Source: Mucilaginibacter cryoferens
GTDB taxonomy: Bacteria > Bacteroidota > Bacteroidia > Sphingobacteriales > Sphingobacteriaceae
Direction of reading: 5' to 3'
NCBI RefSeq assembly: GCF_014205845.1
Contig: NZ_JACHCR010000018.1
Coordinates: forward strand, 62,001-126,000
DNA: 64,000 nucleotides
Shown here piece by piece: positions 54,068 to 62,363 of the stretch. Each line of letters begins with the position of its first letter. Within the stretch, counting starts at the first letter, position 1. Made by a program: the position numbers and the translations under genes. The notes beneath the pieces were generated by a model. The model was not told the DNA's origin and made no database searches. It saw nothing but the letters and a program-made list of their open reading frames with translations.

Positions 54068-54379
54068 CTATCGTTGATCTTTCTCTTTCAACGCATTGAT
54101 TAGGTTTTCCGTTAGGTGGTCACTGGAAGTGCCGTAGCCATTGACCAATATGCCCTTAATGTTGTGTTTAATGGAGGAAATAGCATATACAATGGCTGCA
54201 TCGGCAGGATCAGAAGGGCCTTCAAAACGGTAATGTTTATCCACGACAAATTCCTCAGGATGAATTTTTAAATCATTTCTGGCGCATTCCAAGCAGTCGT
54301 CTTTTAAATTAAAATCAGTAGTATAACCTTCCTTTTGCAAGTGGTTTAGCACTTCAGAAAGTGTCGTCATGGTATTCAT
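54068..54379 (-). CDS. Small conserved Bacteroidota protein (often annotated phosphoribosylpyrophosphate synthetase)
   Basis: 103-residue protein of a family common in Bacteroidota. Databases often label it phosphoribosylpyrophosphate synthetase, but it is far too short to be that enzyme and has no PRPP-binding motif. Seen: TTLSEVLNHLQKEGYTTDFNLKDDCLEC with a CxxC-like cysteine region, EEFVVDKHYRFEGPSDPADAAIVYAISS, and a C-terminal NGYGTSSDHLTENLINAL. The ATG at 54379 was chosen because it matches the usual N-terminus and because a TAACTTTG -7-like box (54392-54399, minus strand) lies just upstream of it. Function unknown. It is convergent with the kinase gene. Confidence 0.75.
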   Translation of the reverse strand: MNTMTTLSEVLNHLQKEGYTTDFNLKDDCLECARNDLKIHPEEFVVDKHYRFEGPSDPADAAIVYAISSIKHNIKGILVNGYGTSSDHLTENLINALKEKDQR

Positions 54380-54391
54380 AGGCTTTTTATT

Positions 54392-54399
54392 CAAAGTTA
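54392..54399 (-). promoter_or_regulatory. -7-like box TAACTTTG
   Basis: On the minus strand a perfect match to the Bacteroidota TAnnTTTG element, 12 bases before the chosen start of the small conserved protein. No clear TTTG -33 element was found at the expected distance, so the call is tentative. Confidence 0.35.
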
Positions 54400-54602
54400 A
54401 CATACTCACCCGTTAATGACGCCGGATATCAAATTAACACCATATCCTATTAAGAGATCATGCCGTTGCCTTGCTTGCATTTAATCAATGGGTTCGCTTT
54501 GAGAAAACCGTAACTGTGCAAGAAATAGCTATAGGTCTAATATTCTACTCTCCGTATTCCCTATAAACACCAATAATTTTTTGGACCCCCTAAATTTTCA
54601 TA

Positions 54603-54616
54603 ATGATGAGTATCAA
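54603..54616. promoter_or_regulatory. Fnr/Crp-type palindrome
   Basis: ATGATGAGTATCAA: TGAT and ATCA half-sites with a 4-base spacer, one base short of the consensus TTGATnnnnATCAA. It lies about 140 bases before the stress-gene run that starts at 54755. Two Crp/Fnr-type regulators are encoded within 10 kb, so it may be an operator. A short palindrome can also occur by chance. Confidence 0.35.
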
Positions 54617-54754
54617 TGATTATGATGCCCGGCATCACTCTTTTGCGCCGCACTTCAAGTGATCTTTGTTAAATCAAAATAGCATTAACCAAGAGGTGTT
54701 TGTTCAAAGACCAACTGGTGCTACACTAATTTTCATCGTTAATTATTTATACCC

Positions 54755-54970
54755 ATGACGTACAATGTTTATCATATTCGGGGAGTAGACATGATCTGGT
54801 GCTTCCTTGTATTTATACTGATCTTCCTGGCACTTGCTACCGCATCGGTTGTTCCGGGGCTGCGGAAAAGAAAGGCTGGTGCGCATAATACAACAAGGGC
54901 TCTCATTCAGGATCATCCTTTGGATACTGACCAGGGGAATGGAAACGGTATTGTCAGAAAAAACTTATGA
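54755..54970 (+). CDS. Small single-span membrane protein
   Basis: 71-residue hypothetical protein with one strong membrane segment (IWCFLVFILIFLALATASVV, about 14-33) and a charged cytoplasmic tail (LRKRKAGAHN). An internal ATG at 54791, just before the membrane segment, could be the real start. Its stop overlaps the start of the next gene in ATGA (54967-54970), indicating translational coupling with that membrane protein. Function unknown. Confidence 0.6.
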   Translation: MTYNVYHIRGVDMIWCFLVFILIFLALATASVVPGLRKRKAGAHNTTRALIQDHPLDTDQGNGNGIVRKNL

Positions 54971-55362
54971 GTATAGCACTTCAAGTTGGTTGGTTATTCG
55001 TATTAGCCATCCCCGTCGCCTGTATGGCATGGACCGTAACCCATGAAGAGGTATTTCGTGAACCACGCGAATATTTCGCAAAGAGAAGCCGGGAGGGCAA
55101 AACTATCATCGAAAGGAAGTTTTTTTACCTTTTTACGTGTGAGTATTGCTTCAGCCACTACGTTACAATCCTGATCCTGATTTTTACTGAATACCACCTT
55201 CTATTCGATAACTGGAGAGGCTATGTAATCGCGGGATTCGCCCTTGTATGGATAGCTAATATTTACATGAGCTTATATGCACTCATCAGAGTCGATATCA
55301 AAAGAGATAATGCCGAAATTAAAAAGATGGACGAAAGGGCTAATAAACTCCCTGCCAAATAG
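54967..55362 (+). CDS. DUF1360-like membrane protein
   Basis: 131-residue protein with about three membrane segments (residues 5-24, 62-80 and 84-106). The CEYCFSHYVT motif between segments resembles the CxxC region of DUF1360-type proteins. A basic soluble loop (EPREYFAKRSREGKTIIERK) separates the first two segments and the tail is charged. It overlaps the preceding small membrane protein by 4 bases, so the two probably work together. The Hsp20 gene follows after about 100 bases. Function unknown; it belongs to the stress-gene run by position. Confidence 0.65.
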   Translation: MSIALQVGWLFVLAIPVACMAWTVTHEEVFREPREYFAKRSREGKTIIERKFFYLFTCEYCFSHYVTILILIFTEYHLLFDNWRGYVIAGFALVWIANIYMSLYALIRVDIKRDNAEIKKMDERANKLPAK

Positions 55363-55463
55363 AAGAAGGCCTGTGTTTCAGGAGTCATCCATTGAACTGA
55401 CAGCTATCGTAAATTGAACCGACCTGAATACCGACTATTATTTCTAAAATAAAATCTATTTAT

Positions 55464-55871
55464 ATGTCAAACGTAATTAAATCAAAGAAAGCCAGTGAAA
55501 CCTCTATTGTTGAAGAATTCCTGGCTGCAAATAACCCCGTTTCCCTTCATAATGCTGTTAATATCCGGGAAACCGGTCACAAGTACGAACTTCAAATAAT
55601 AGCTCCGGGATTTAAAAAGGGAGATTTTAGCATTACTGCTGATGGCGGCCTGCTAACTATTAGCGCCGAAACAGATGACGAAAAAAGTGATGAGGAAGGA
55701 ACATTCACCCGGCGGGAGTTTTCAAGATCTTCGTTTGGTCGCGCTTTTAAATTACCCGAAAATGTACTGACAGATCATATTTCCGCATCCTATGATCACG
55801 GCATTCTTACACTGGACCTAAAAAAGAACGACAGGTTTTTCCTAGGTAAAAAGCATGTGGCCATCGACTGA
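55464..55871 (+). CDS. Small heat shock protein, Hsp20/alpha-crystallin family
   Basis: ATP-independent chaperone that holds unfolded proteins. The alpha-crystallin domain runs from about residue 28 to 130: YELQIIAPGFKKGDFSITADGGLLTISAE, then FTRREFSRSSFGRAFKLPENV and the conserved HGILTLDLKK near the end. The N-terminal arm is short (about 27 residues). 135 residues is typical for bacterial Hsp20. Surrounded by BON, universal stress and small membrane proteins, it is part of a general stress set. 70 bases separate it from the BON gene. Confidence 0.9.
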   Translation: MSNVIKSKKASETSIVEEFLAANNPVSLHNAVNIRETGHKYELQIIAPGFKKGDFSITADGGLLTISAETDDEKSDEEGTFTRREFSRSSFGRAFKLPENVLTDHISASYDHGILTLDLKKNDRFFLGKKHVAID

Positions 55872-55941
55872 ACCCAGTCATGGGATAACGATCCCCAATC
55901 TTTGAAACAAAATAATTATAAACTACTATATCTAAAATCAA

Positions 55942-56601
55942 ATGAAAACTAACGAAGAATTACAGAAAGACGTTCAAAACGCAATCAAATGGGAACCATT
56001 GTTAAGTGCAGCAGAGATTGGCGTAACGGCTAAGGATGGTGTTATTACCTTAAGTGGTTCAGTAAATAGTTATGCCAAGAAGAAACACGCCGAACACGCG
56101 GCTAAAAATGTAGCTGGCGTAAAAGTGGTTGCTGAAACTATCGACATCAACTTCGGTAGCCTGAGCAAAAAAAGTGATACCGAGATCGCCCACGAGATCG
56201 TAAATGCCTGGCAGTGGAACTGGGAAGTTCCTGAAGATAAAATAAAAGTAAAAGTGGAAGACGGTTGGGTAACCCTTGAAGGTGAATTACAATGGAATTC
56301 CCAAAAGGAAGCAGCTAATAAATCAGTAGAGCACCTGATGGGGGTTACGGGCGTATCAAATAATATTGTCATAAAATCTGAAGCTCACGACAGGGTAGAA
56401 AAAGCGGCTATTGAAGATGCGCTAACCAGGAGTTGGTCAATTGATGATGAAGAGATCCTGGTTAAAGTAAAAGGCAATAATGTCACGCTTTCCGGAATAG
56501 TTGAATCTATCTATCAGAAAGATGAAGCAGGCCGTATTGCCTGGAATGCACCTGGTGTACTTTCCGTGGAAAACGAATTGCTCGTTGAATACGATTGTTA
56601 A
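55942..56601 (+). CDS. Triple BON-domain protein
   Basis: 219-residue protein made of three BON domains (about 5-72, 77-145 and 149-217), each with the pattern VTAKDGVITLSGSV / VKVEDGWVTLEGEL / VKVKGNNVTLSGIV followed by A/V-rich helix and GV. BON domains bind membranes or other periplasmic ligands; Osm-type members protect against osmotic shock. No signal peptide is visible, so this one may stay in the cytoplasm. A good terminator follows at 56612. It often occurs with Hsp20 and Usp genes. Confidence 0.9.
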   Translation: MKTNEELQKDVQNAIKWEPLLSAAEIGVTAKDGVITLSGSVNSYAKKKHAEHAAKNVAGVKVVAETIDINFGSLSKKSDTEIAHEIVNAWQWNWEVPEDKIKVKVEDGWVTLEGELQWNSQKEAANKSVEHLMGVTGVSNNIVIKSEAHDRVEKAAIEDALTRSWSIDDEEILVKVKGNNVTLSGIVESIYQKDEAGRIAWNAPGVLSVENELLVEYDC

Positions 56602-56611
56602 TATTGAAAAG

Positions 56612-56639
56612 GGCTGTTTCGTTGTGGAACAGCCTTTTT
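56612..56639 (+). terminator. Intrinsic terminator after the BON gene
   Basis: GGCTGTTTC and GGAACAGCC pair over 9 bp (one wobble) with loop GTTGT, followed by TTTTT. It ends the Hsp20-BON transcript 11 bases after the BON stop codon. Confidence 0.85.
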
Positions 56640-56784
56640 GCTTTGGTGCTTTTTAGCACAAAGACACTGTTTTGATGCACCGGTTTAACAAGCAAACCGT
56701 GTTTACAAACAGCTAATAGGATGATACAAGTCACTCGTTAATAGCCAAATTGCCATCATCTTTACCATAATCAAATAAGAAATT

Positions 56785-58089
56785 ATGGAAGCAGGACGAA
56801 AGCTGTTAAACGGCGTAGAGAGCAATGGAAAGGTTTTTTTTATTTGCTGTATTAGTATTCTTTTATGTGGCTCGTCCGTTGAAGGCTTATCAAGGCCGTC
56901 CGAAAATGCAATACGCTTCTTAGCAAAGCCGGAACTGTCCGTTCTTAACGAAATACGCATTCAGTTATCAGATCAAAAAAATCCCCTGCACATCAATTAT
57001 CCGGGGGAAATAAACAGACTTTATCTTCAAGCGGGTGATAAACTATTGTGGTTAGCCCCCGATACCGTAAAAATGCATGCCGGGGATGCAATGATGATCC
57101 TTGATTGCGTATTGCAGTATGGACTTAGTCATCGTGATTACCATCCTCAGGAATTACTATACGATAAACTCAATTTATATACTTCGAAATTCTCAAAGAT
57201 CCCTTTCGCTAAAAAAGCCCGGTTTGATATTCTGCTAACGGATGCGATGTTGACCCTAATGAATAACCTGCATTACGGTAAGTTAAATCCTGAACACACT
57301 GCCGAACAAATTGATGCTTCTGGCTTTACCGGTTTCCGGGCAAATAACACCTTGATGTCAGCTCTGAAAAGCGGTGATTTCACAGGTGTAGTTGCAGGTG
57401 TACAGCCTAAATCAAAAATGTATTTAAACCTGCAATACCGGATGCACCTGTTGGAGGGTCGCTATACAGCAGAGTGCTATACCGTTCCGGAATCTGATAT
57501 TCGGAAAATGGCCATCAATATGGAACGTTTGCGTTGGGTGAGCACGGATAACCCTGTCTACATGCTCGTGAATATTCCCGCTGCCACACTTAACTTAATT
57601 ACTCCTGAAACCAGTTATCAATTTAAGGTAGTTGTTGGTAGACCTTCTTCGCCGACACCAGTGCAACGTGGAGTTGTTGATTTTTTTACTCTCGCTCAAC
57701 CGGGACCGCGCTGGGCGTTCGAATCAAACAAAGTCATGAAAATAAGTATAAGAGGCGGCGCTTATAAGCAGCTTTTTAATAAAAAACAAAGATCGCTCAG
57801 TATGGGTAGTGTCTTGGTTGAGCAACCTGCTAAACTCGCCGGATTGCTGTTGAAGCAAGATAACGCAATGGTTCTCGCTTTTGAGATGAATAATGCCATT
57901 GCTAACCATAAAACAAAAAAAATTAATTTAAAAAATCCAGTTCCGGTAATTATTACCTACCTCACTTGCGAAGTGAAGGACGGGGTTATGATCACTTATA
58001 GAGATATTTATAAGCAGGATAAAAATCTGGAAATGGCGCTGTACGGAATTAAACAACCGTTCATTATCAACAATAAAATTAACCTGTAA
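56785..58089 (+). CDS. L,D-transpeptidase-like protein (YcbB type) lacking the catalytic motif
   Basis: 434-residue exported protein; a hydrophobic segment at about 18-32 (VFFICCISILLCGSSVEG) looks like a signal or anchor. The family layout is present: an alpha-helical scaffold (about 85-220, with DILLTDAMLTLMNNLHYGKLNP), then RWVSTDNPVYMLVNIPAATLNLI and the YkuD-type core. The normal active-site segment S-[H/S/R]-G-C-[I/V]-R is replaced by S339-M340-G341-S342-V343-L344, so the catalytic Cys and the preceding polar residue are gone. The upstream His motif is also lost (SIRGGAYKQLF). The following VEQPAKLAGLLL still matches the family. It is probably an inactive homologue with a binding or regulatory role in the cell wall. 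Confidence 0.75.
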   Translation: MEAGRKLLNGVESNGKVFFICCISILLCGSSVEGLSRPSENAIRFLAKPELSVLNEIRIQLSDQKNPLHINYPGEINRLYLQAGDKLLWLAPDTVKMHAGDAMMILDCVLQYGLSHRDYHPQELLYDKLNLYTSKFSKIPFAKKARFDILLTDAMLTLMNNLHYGKLNPEHTAEQIDASGFTGFRANNTLMSALKSGDFTGVVAGVQPKSKMYLNLQYRMHLLEGRYTAECYTVPESDIRKMAINMERLRWVSTDNPVYMLVNIPAATLNLITPETSYQFKVVVGRPSSPTPVQRGVVDFFTLAQPGPRWAFESNKVMKISIRGGAYKQLFNKKQRSLSMGSVLVEQPAKLAGLLLKQDNAMVLAFEMNNAIANHKTKKINLKNPVPVIITYLTCEVKDGVMITYRDIYKQDKNLEMALYGIKQPFIINNKINL

Positions 58090-58107
58090 ATAAATTGCTC
58101 CAACATC

Positions 58108-59010
58108 ATGAAAAAGATAGCTGTTTTAACTGATTTTTCCGTCCGGGCTGAAAATGCTGCCATCTACGCTTTGCATTTAGCCCAATATTTAAATGCAAAC
58201 ATTGTACTGTACAACTCATTTGTGATACCCTCTGCAGAACCATTGGCAAGCCAGGTGGCCTGGCCGATGGAAGATTATGATCAGCTGAAAGGTGAGAATG
58301 AAAAATGTATGGAATTATTTACCTTGAAATTGAAAAGGGAATTATCCGCGTTCTCCGATAACGACTTTAAGCCTACGATCACTGGAAAGTGTCATTTTGG
58401 ACATCTTACTGCTTATCTTGATGAGTTTGTTGCAGATAACCAAATCGTTATGCTGGTTATGGCCAGTCATCAAAAAGGTTTTTCGGCAATGATGCTGGGT
58501 AATCATTTAACAGAAATTATAGAAAGTACAGCGTTGCCTGTTTTAGTCATCCCGGAAGACCGACAGTTTAATAAATTAAATAAAATTGCCTTCGCGACAG
58601 ACTTTGGCAAATCTGATCTGGAGGTGCTGAATGCGGTCAAAGATCTGGCTATGCCATTTCATGGTGAAGTGATGCTTGCCCATATTTGTGAAGATCCATC
58701 AAGCCAGGAAGCAAAGCATAATTTGGATTTTTTTCTGACCCAGGTTTCCAACAAAATAAATTATCCCAATATTTATTATCGTGACGTAGTAGACCAACAT
58801 ATTAAGAGCGGCCTGGAATGGCTTGTGGATAACGTAGCATTTGACTTACTGGTGATGGTTCATCGTGATAAAGGTTTCTTTACCAAACTTTTTAATAATA
58901 GTAATACAGAAACAATGGCAGCAGCAACGCATTTACCGTTACTGGTATATCCGGAAACAGGAGCAATTATAACAACTGGTAACATTAAAAAACAATATTC
59001 ATCAATCTAA
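58108..59010 (+). CDS. Universal stress protein, tandem UspA domains (first)
   Basis: 300-residue cytoplasmic stress protein with two Usp folds (about 1-150 and 155-285). Seen: KKIAVLTDFSVRAENAAIYALHLAQYL at the start, VMLVMASHQKGFSAMMLGNHLTEIIESTALPVLVIPE at the end of the first domain, then KIAFATDFGKSDLEVLNAVKDLAMPFHGEVMLAHI for the second. The glycine-rich ATP-binding pattern is only partly kept. It follows the L,D-transpeptidase-like gene by 18 bases and precedes an alcohol dehydrogenase, so the three may be co-transcribed. Confidence 0.9.
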   Translation: MKKIAVLTDFSVRAENAAIYALHLAQYLNANIVLYNSFVIPSAEPLASQVAWPMEDYDQLKGENEKCMELFTLKLKRELSAFSDNDFKPTITGKCHFGHLTAYLDEFVADNQIVMLVMASHQKGFSAMMLGNHLTEIIESTALPVLVIPEDRQFNKLNKIAFATDFGKSDLEVLNAVKDLAMPFHGEVMLAHICEDPSSQEAKHNLDFFLTQVSNKINYPNIYYRDVVDQHIKSGLEWLVDNVAFDLLVMVHRDKGFFTKLFNNSNTETMAAATHLPLLVYPETGAIITTGNIKKQYSSI

Positions 59011-59084
59011 CGTCATGTGCATCACTCAAACCGGTAGGGGTTTAATCAACAAGAGGGGCATCCTCCGACAATTATCCATTTGAA

Positions 59085-60092
59085 ATGAAAATACCTGAAA
59101 TGATGCATGCCATGGTGCTGGAAAAAGTTGGTCTGCCACTGGTCTACAAAGATATTCCCGTTCCGGTAGCAAAAGGGTTTCAGGTGCTGATCAAAGTAAA
59201 AGCATGCGGGGTCTGTCAGACAGACCTGCTTATAATAGATGGAGAGTTGACCTGCCCGAAGCTGCCAGTGGTTCCAGGGCATGGAATTATTGGCAGAATA
59301 GTCTGTAAAGGAGCCACAGTAGGCAATTTTTATAATGGTGACCTGGTGGGAGTGCCCTGGTTAGGTCACACCTGCGGTTACTGCAAGTTTTGCCTTGAAG
59401 GAAAAGAAAATCTTTGCGATAAAGCATCTTTTACCGGTTATACAATGAATGGTGGTTTTGCGGAATATGTAATAGCAGATATAAGGTTTTGCATCGGCCT
59501 TGGAGCGGAATATGACAGTCCCTCGGCCACGGCTTTACTTTGTACCGGTCTTATCGGCTACCGGTCGTTCAGTATGATAGAGGTATCTGCAAAAAATATC
59601 GGCATTTATGGATTTGGCCAGGCAGCTCAAATCATCACCAGAATTGCAAAATTGCAAGGCAAACGTTTGTTTGCTTTTACCCGGGAAACCGATAAGGAAG
59701 CGCAGATTTTTGCTTTAAGAATAGGTGCCGACTGGGCGGGGAGCAGCAACGAGAGTCCTCCTGAAAAGCTTGATGCCGCGATCATTTTTGCCCCTGAAGG
59801 AGAGTTGATCCCCAAAGCCCTGATGAATGTAGACAAGGGGGGACAGGTAATCTGTGCAGCTATCCAAATGACAGATGTCCCCGCATTTCCTTATCATTTA
59901 CTATGGGGGGAAAGGTCTGTCAGATCGGTAACAAACACGACTCGACAGGATAACGCAGCCTTTTTTGAGCTATTAAAGAATATTCCTGTTCATATTCAAA
60001 CAGAAATATTTGAATTAAAACAAGTCAACGATGCCATACTTAAGATCAGGCATGGAAAAGTAAAGGGAAGTGCAGTCCTGATTATGGAATAA
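59085..60092 (+). CDS. Zinc-dependent alcohol dehydrogenase
   Basis: Medium-chain zinc alcohol dehydrogenase. Catalytic ligands C44 (ACGVCQTDL) and H66 (PGHGIIG) and the structural cysteines C98, C101, C104 and C112 are all present. The nucleotide-binding fold starts at NIGIYGFGQAAQIITRIAK (about 169-187). 335 residues is typical for the AdhA/AdhP-like group often found beside universal stress genes, where it may serve redox balance under low oxygen. The substrate is not known. It is 74 bases after the Usp gene on the same strand, and a weak hairpin terminator follows at about 60112. Confidence 0.87.
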   Translation: MKIPEMMHAMVLEKVGLPLVYKDIPVPVAKGFQVLIKVKACGVCQTDLLIIDGELTCPKLPVVPGHGIIGRIVCKGATVGNFYNGDLVGVPWLGHTCGYCKFCLEGKENLCDKASFTGYTMNGGFAEYVIADIRFCIGLGAEYDSPSATALLCTGLIGYRSFSMIEVSAKNIGIYGFGQAAQIITRIAKLQGKRLFAFTRETDKEAQIFALRIGADWAGSSNESPPEKLDAAIIFAPEGELIPKALMNVDKGGQVICAAIQMTDVPAFPYHLLWGERSVRSVTNTTRQDNAAFFELLKNIPVHIQTEIFELKQVNDAILKIRHGKVKGSAVLIME

Positions 60093-60111
60093 CGATAGGA
60101 AGGTGATCCAT

Positions 60112-60140
60112 AAGACATTCTTTCTGATAAGATGTTTTTT
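60112..60140 (+). terminator. Weak hairpin terminator between convergent genes
   Basis: AAGACAT and ATGTTTT pair over 7 bases (one wobble) with a 13-base loop and run into T residues. It is AT-rich and so weak, but well placed 20 bases after the alcohol dehydrogenase stop. Confidence 0.35.
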
Positions 60141-60143
60141 AAC

Positions 60144-60476
60144 TTACGCTGTTTCGCAAGGTAATGCGCCGCATGCTTTGTTCCTTGGTAGCTGTAGTTT
60201 ATTGTTCCAATTATAAATAACCCATTTGCTTACCTGTCTGAATGTCTGTTCTTCATTAGGAAGATTAATCAGCATCGTCTCAATTTTTTGCGCCGATTTA
60301 ATGGTTATGAGCGCGTTCTTATTCATTAACTGATTGATCAGAAAAACAACCTCGCAGCCCTGATGCCGGTTAAAAACAGTAAAACCAAAGTATTCTAATT
60401 GTTTGCCGTTATTTTCCTTATTCCATTTATAACGGTTTTTAAAAAGCAGATCGTCCTTGTGGTAAGTATTTTTCAT
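60144..60476 (-). CDS. Hypothetical protein
   Basis: 110-residue protein, not recognised. Charged N-terminus (KDDLLFKNRYKWNKENNGKQLEYFGFTVFNRHQGCEVVFLINQLM), then a helical middle (KSAQKIETMLINLP) and NEEQTFRQVSKWVIYNWN. No signal peptide or membrane segment. A perfect TAnnTTTG match (TACTTTTG, 60500-60507 on the minus strand) lies about 24 bases before its start, supporting expression. It lies between two stress genes on the other strand. It may be a small Bacteroidota-specific protein; function unknown. Confidence 0.6.
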   Translation of the reverse strand: MKNTYHKDDLLFKNRYKWNKENNGKQLEYFGFTVFNRHQGCEVVFLINQLMNKNALITIKSAQKIETMLINLPNEEQTFRQVSKWVIYNWNNKLQLPRNKACGALPCETA

Positions 60477-60499
60477 GTGAAGGTTGTTTTTAATTCAAT

Positions 60500-60507
60500 C
60501 AAAAGTA
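60500..60507 (-). promoter_or_regulatory. -7-like box TACTTTTG
   Basis: On the minus strand a full match to TAnnTTTG, 23 bases before the start codon of the hypothetical gene at 60144-60476. No clear -33 TTTG was seen at the expected distance. Confidence 0.4.
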
Positions 60508-60651
60508 TCTTTTAGCAGCTTCATGGCCGGTGAGCGGGGACAGCATTATTCATGATGTTCGTCAAACCCGGATTACCGTTGCTGACGAATATCATGGTTT
60601 TAAATGCCCGATATCATGCTCCAGGTTCTCCTGCTTGGGTAGGTTTGTTAT

Positions 60652-61572
60652 ATGAAAACTATCCTGGTACTAACAAATTTTACAATAAGGGCAGGAGCTG
60701 CTGCCAGATTTGCCTTGCAACTGGCTATCAAAAGTCAGGCAAACCTGGTCTTATGTAATGTGATTGAGCCAAATTCACGCTTTTTTTATGATACCGGCTA
60801 TATAACTGATACGCAACGGGAACTTAAAAAAGATAGCCTGGCCGACTTGGAGGAAACAGCAAACAGGTTGAAAAAAATGATCCCGATGGGGGAAGCTTTT
60901 ACTCCGCAGATTGATTATATCGTACCTTTTGGAATATTAACCGTTATAATCGAGAAAATCATTTCCGAAAGAAAAGTTGATATCGTAGTTATGGCTACAC
61001 ACCGAGCAAATGTTTTTACAAGGTTTTTATCCCAAAGGCATATTTATAAGTTGATTGACAATTTCAGTTGCCCGGCATTGCTGATCCCGGAAGGGTTTCC
61101 TTATCAGGAAATATGTGGTATAGGGTATGCTACTGATCTTACTTTCGATAATACAAAGACCATCGATTACCTGACAAAAATGGCTGCTCCTTTACATGCT
61201 GCAATTGCTATCAATTACATTTCCCCGGTTGGATTCCCTACAACTCCATCTGAGAGGGAAAATGGCTTTTCTTTAATCTTTCATCAGAATCAAGATCATC
61301 CGTTAATATCGTATAATAATATAAAGGCTGATAATATCAGGGACGGGATATTAAACGTTAGCAGCTCAAAAACTATAAATGTCCTGGCATTGGTGCATAA
61401 ACACTATTCTTTCGTCGAGGGACTTTTTCACAGAAGTATAAGTAAGCAGATGGCCGGTTGCTCACGAATCCCATTACTGATTTTACCTGATTCATTTTGC
61501 AGGAATATTACGGATTGGGAAAATGATTTATTAAACGATTACCAGTATCAGTCTGCAATGATTGTTAGTTGA
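60652..61572 (+). CDS. Universal stress protein, tandem UspA domains (second)
   Basis: 306-residue protein with two Usp folds (about 1-150 and 152-285): KTILVLTNFTIRAGAAARFALQLA at the start, VDIVVMATHRANVFTRFLSQRHIYKLIDNFSCPALLIPEG closing the first domain, and CGIGYATDLTFDNTKTIDYLTKMAAPLHAAIAINYI opening the second. It is a paralogue of the Usp at 58108-59010 but well diverged. Transcribed alone on the + strand, convergent with the DUF1275 gene. The likely role is survival in stationary phase or low oxygen, by analogy with the family. Confidence 0.88.
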   Translation: MKTILVLTNFTIRAGAAARFALQLAIKSQANLVLCNVIEPNSRFFYDTGYITDTQRELKKDSLADLEETANRLKKMIPMGEAFTPQIDYIVPFGILTVIIEKIISERKVDIVVMATHRANVFTRFLSQRHIYKLIDNFSCPALLIPEGFPYQEICGIGYATDLTFDNTKTIDYLTKMAAPLHAAIAINYISPVGFPTTPSERENGFSLIFHQNQDHPLISYNNIKADNIRDGILNVSSSKTINVLALVHKHYSFVEGLFHRSISKQMAGCSRIPLLILPDSFCRNITDWENDLLNDYQYQSAMIVS

Positions 61573-61594
61573 TGGGTAGTTTTTAATTTTTGAT

Positions 61595-62347
61595 TTACGT
61601 CTTCCAATGGACCGATTTTCTGAATTTACCAGCTTTTACATGGTAGTAATGCTGCGCTTTTACGTAAAATATATCGTAAGCCAGGGCTGAAAATAATATG
61701 ATCACAGGTATAAAAAAGGAATGAAAATCCCAAATACGATAAAGGTAGGCTCCCGAAACTGCACCCGTCATAAAGAAGAAAATGATATATAGCCTGAGTT
61801 TTATCCTTGCGTAAAGCGCAGGTCGTTCGGTCGTTTTCTTGTGAAATAAATGCGCGGTATCGATACCAAGATCAGTGAAGGTTCCGGTAAGGTGAGTAGT
61901 CCTCACGACAGAACCGGAAACCATGGAAACGAGTGCGTTTTGCAGTCCCATAGCAAACAACAAACTACCCGCAAAGAATTCTTTGGATACCAGCGAACCA
62001 TTATACCGGTAACCGTATAGTGCTGACACTAATAAAATCGATATTTCAATCAGAACCGGAATCAGGTAAGAAAAACGCTGGTGTTTGCTGGTTAATGATA
62101 CTATCAAACTTGAAACAAAAGCGCCCGCAAAAAAAAGGAACATCCACAATGCTACTACTTTTGCAGTTTTCCAGTCTTCCAGCGCTACTCTTTCCGCAAA
62201 TAATGCAACGTGCCCGGTTATATTGGTTGTTAAAACCGAAAACACAAGGAAGCCTGCAGCATTTACAAAGCCTGCCGTTAACCCCAGGAGCGCCGCAAGT
62301 TTAAGATTGTGTTGCGGGGTGCGCTTTGAGCCGCGGTGTCTTAACAT
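61595..62347 (-). CDS. DUF1275 (YoaK-type) membrane protein
   Basis: 250-residue inner-membrane protein with about six to seven hydrophobic segments. DUF1275 hallmarks are LLGLTAGFVNAAGFLVFSVLTTNITGHVALFAE near the N-terminus and FAMGLQNALVSMVSGSVVRTTHLTGTFTDLGIDTAHLF in the middle. The family is widespread but of unknown function, possibly a transporter. It begins 16 bases after the stop of the response-regulator gene on the same strand and probably forms one operon with it and the kinase. Confidence 0.9.
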   Translation of the reverse strand: MLRHRGSKRTPQHNLKLAALLGLTAGFVNAAGFLVFSVLTTNITGHVALFAERVALEDWKTAKVVALWMFLFFAGAFVSSLIVSLTSKHQRFSYLIPVLIEISILLVSALYGYRYNGSLVSKEFFAGSLLFAMGLQNALVSMVSGSVVRTTHLTGTFTDLGIDTAHLFHKKTTERPALYARIKLRLYIIFFFMTGAVSGAYLYRIWDFHSFFIPVIILFSALAYDIFYVKAQHYYHVKAGKFRKSVHWKT

Positions 62348-62363
62348 CAGTCGTTATCGTAAT

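Larger units (their letters stand above)
54380..54754. other. Divergent intergenic region
   Basis: 375 bases between the small conserved protein (-) and the two-gene membrane operon (+). Holds the -7-like box near 54392 and an Fnr-type palindrome near 54604. No other gene seen. Confidence 0.5.
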
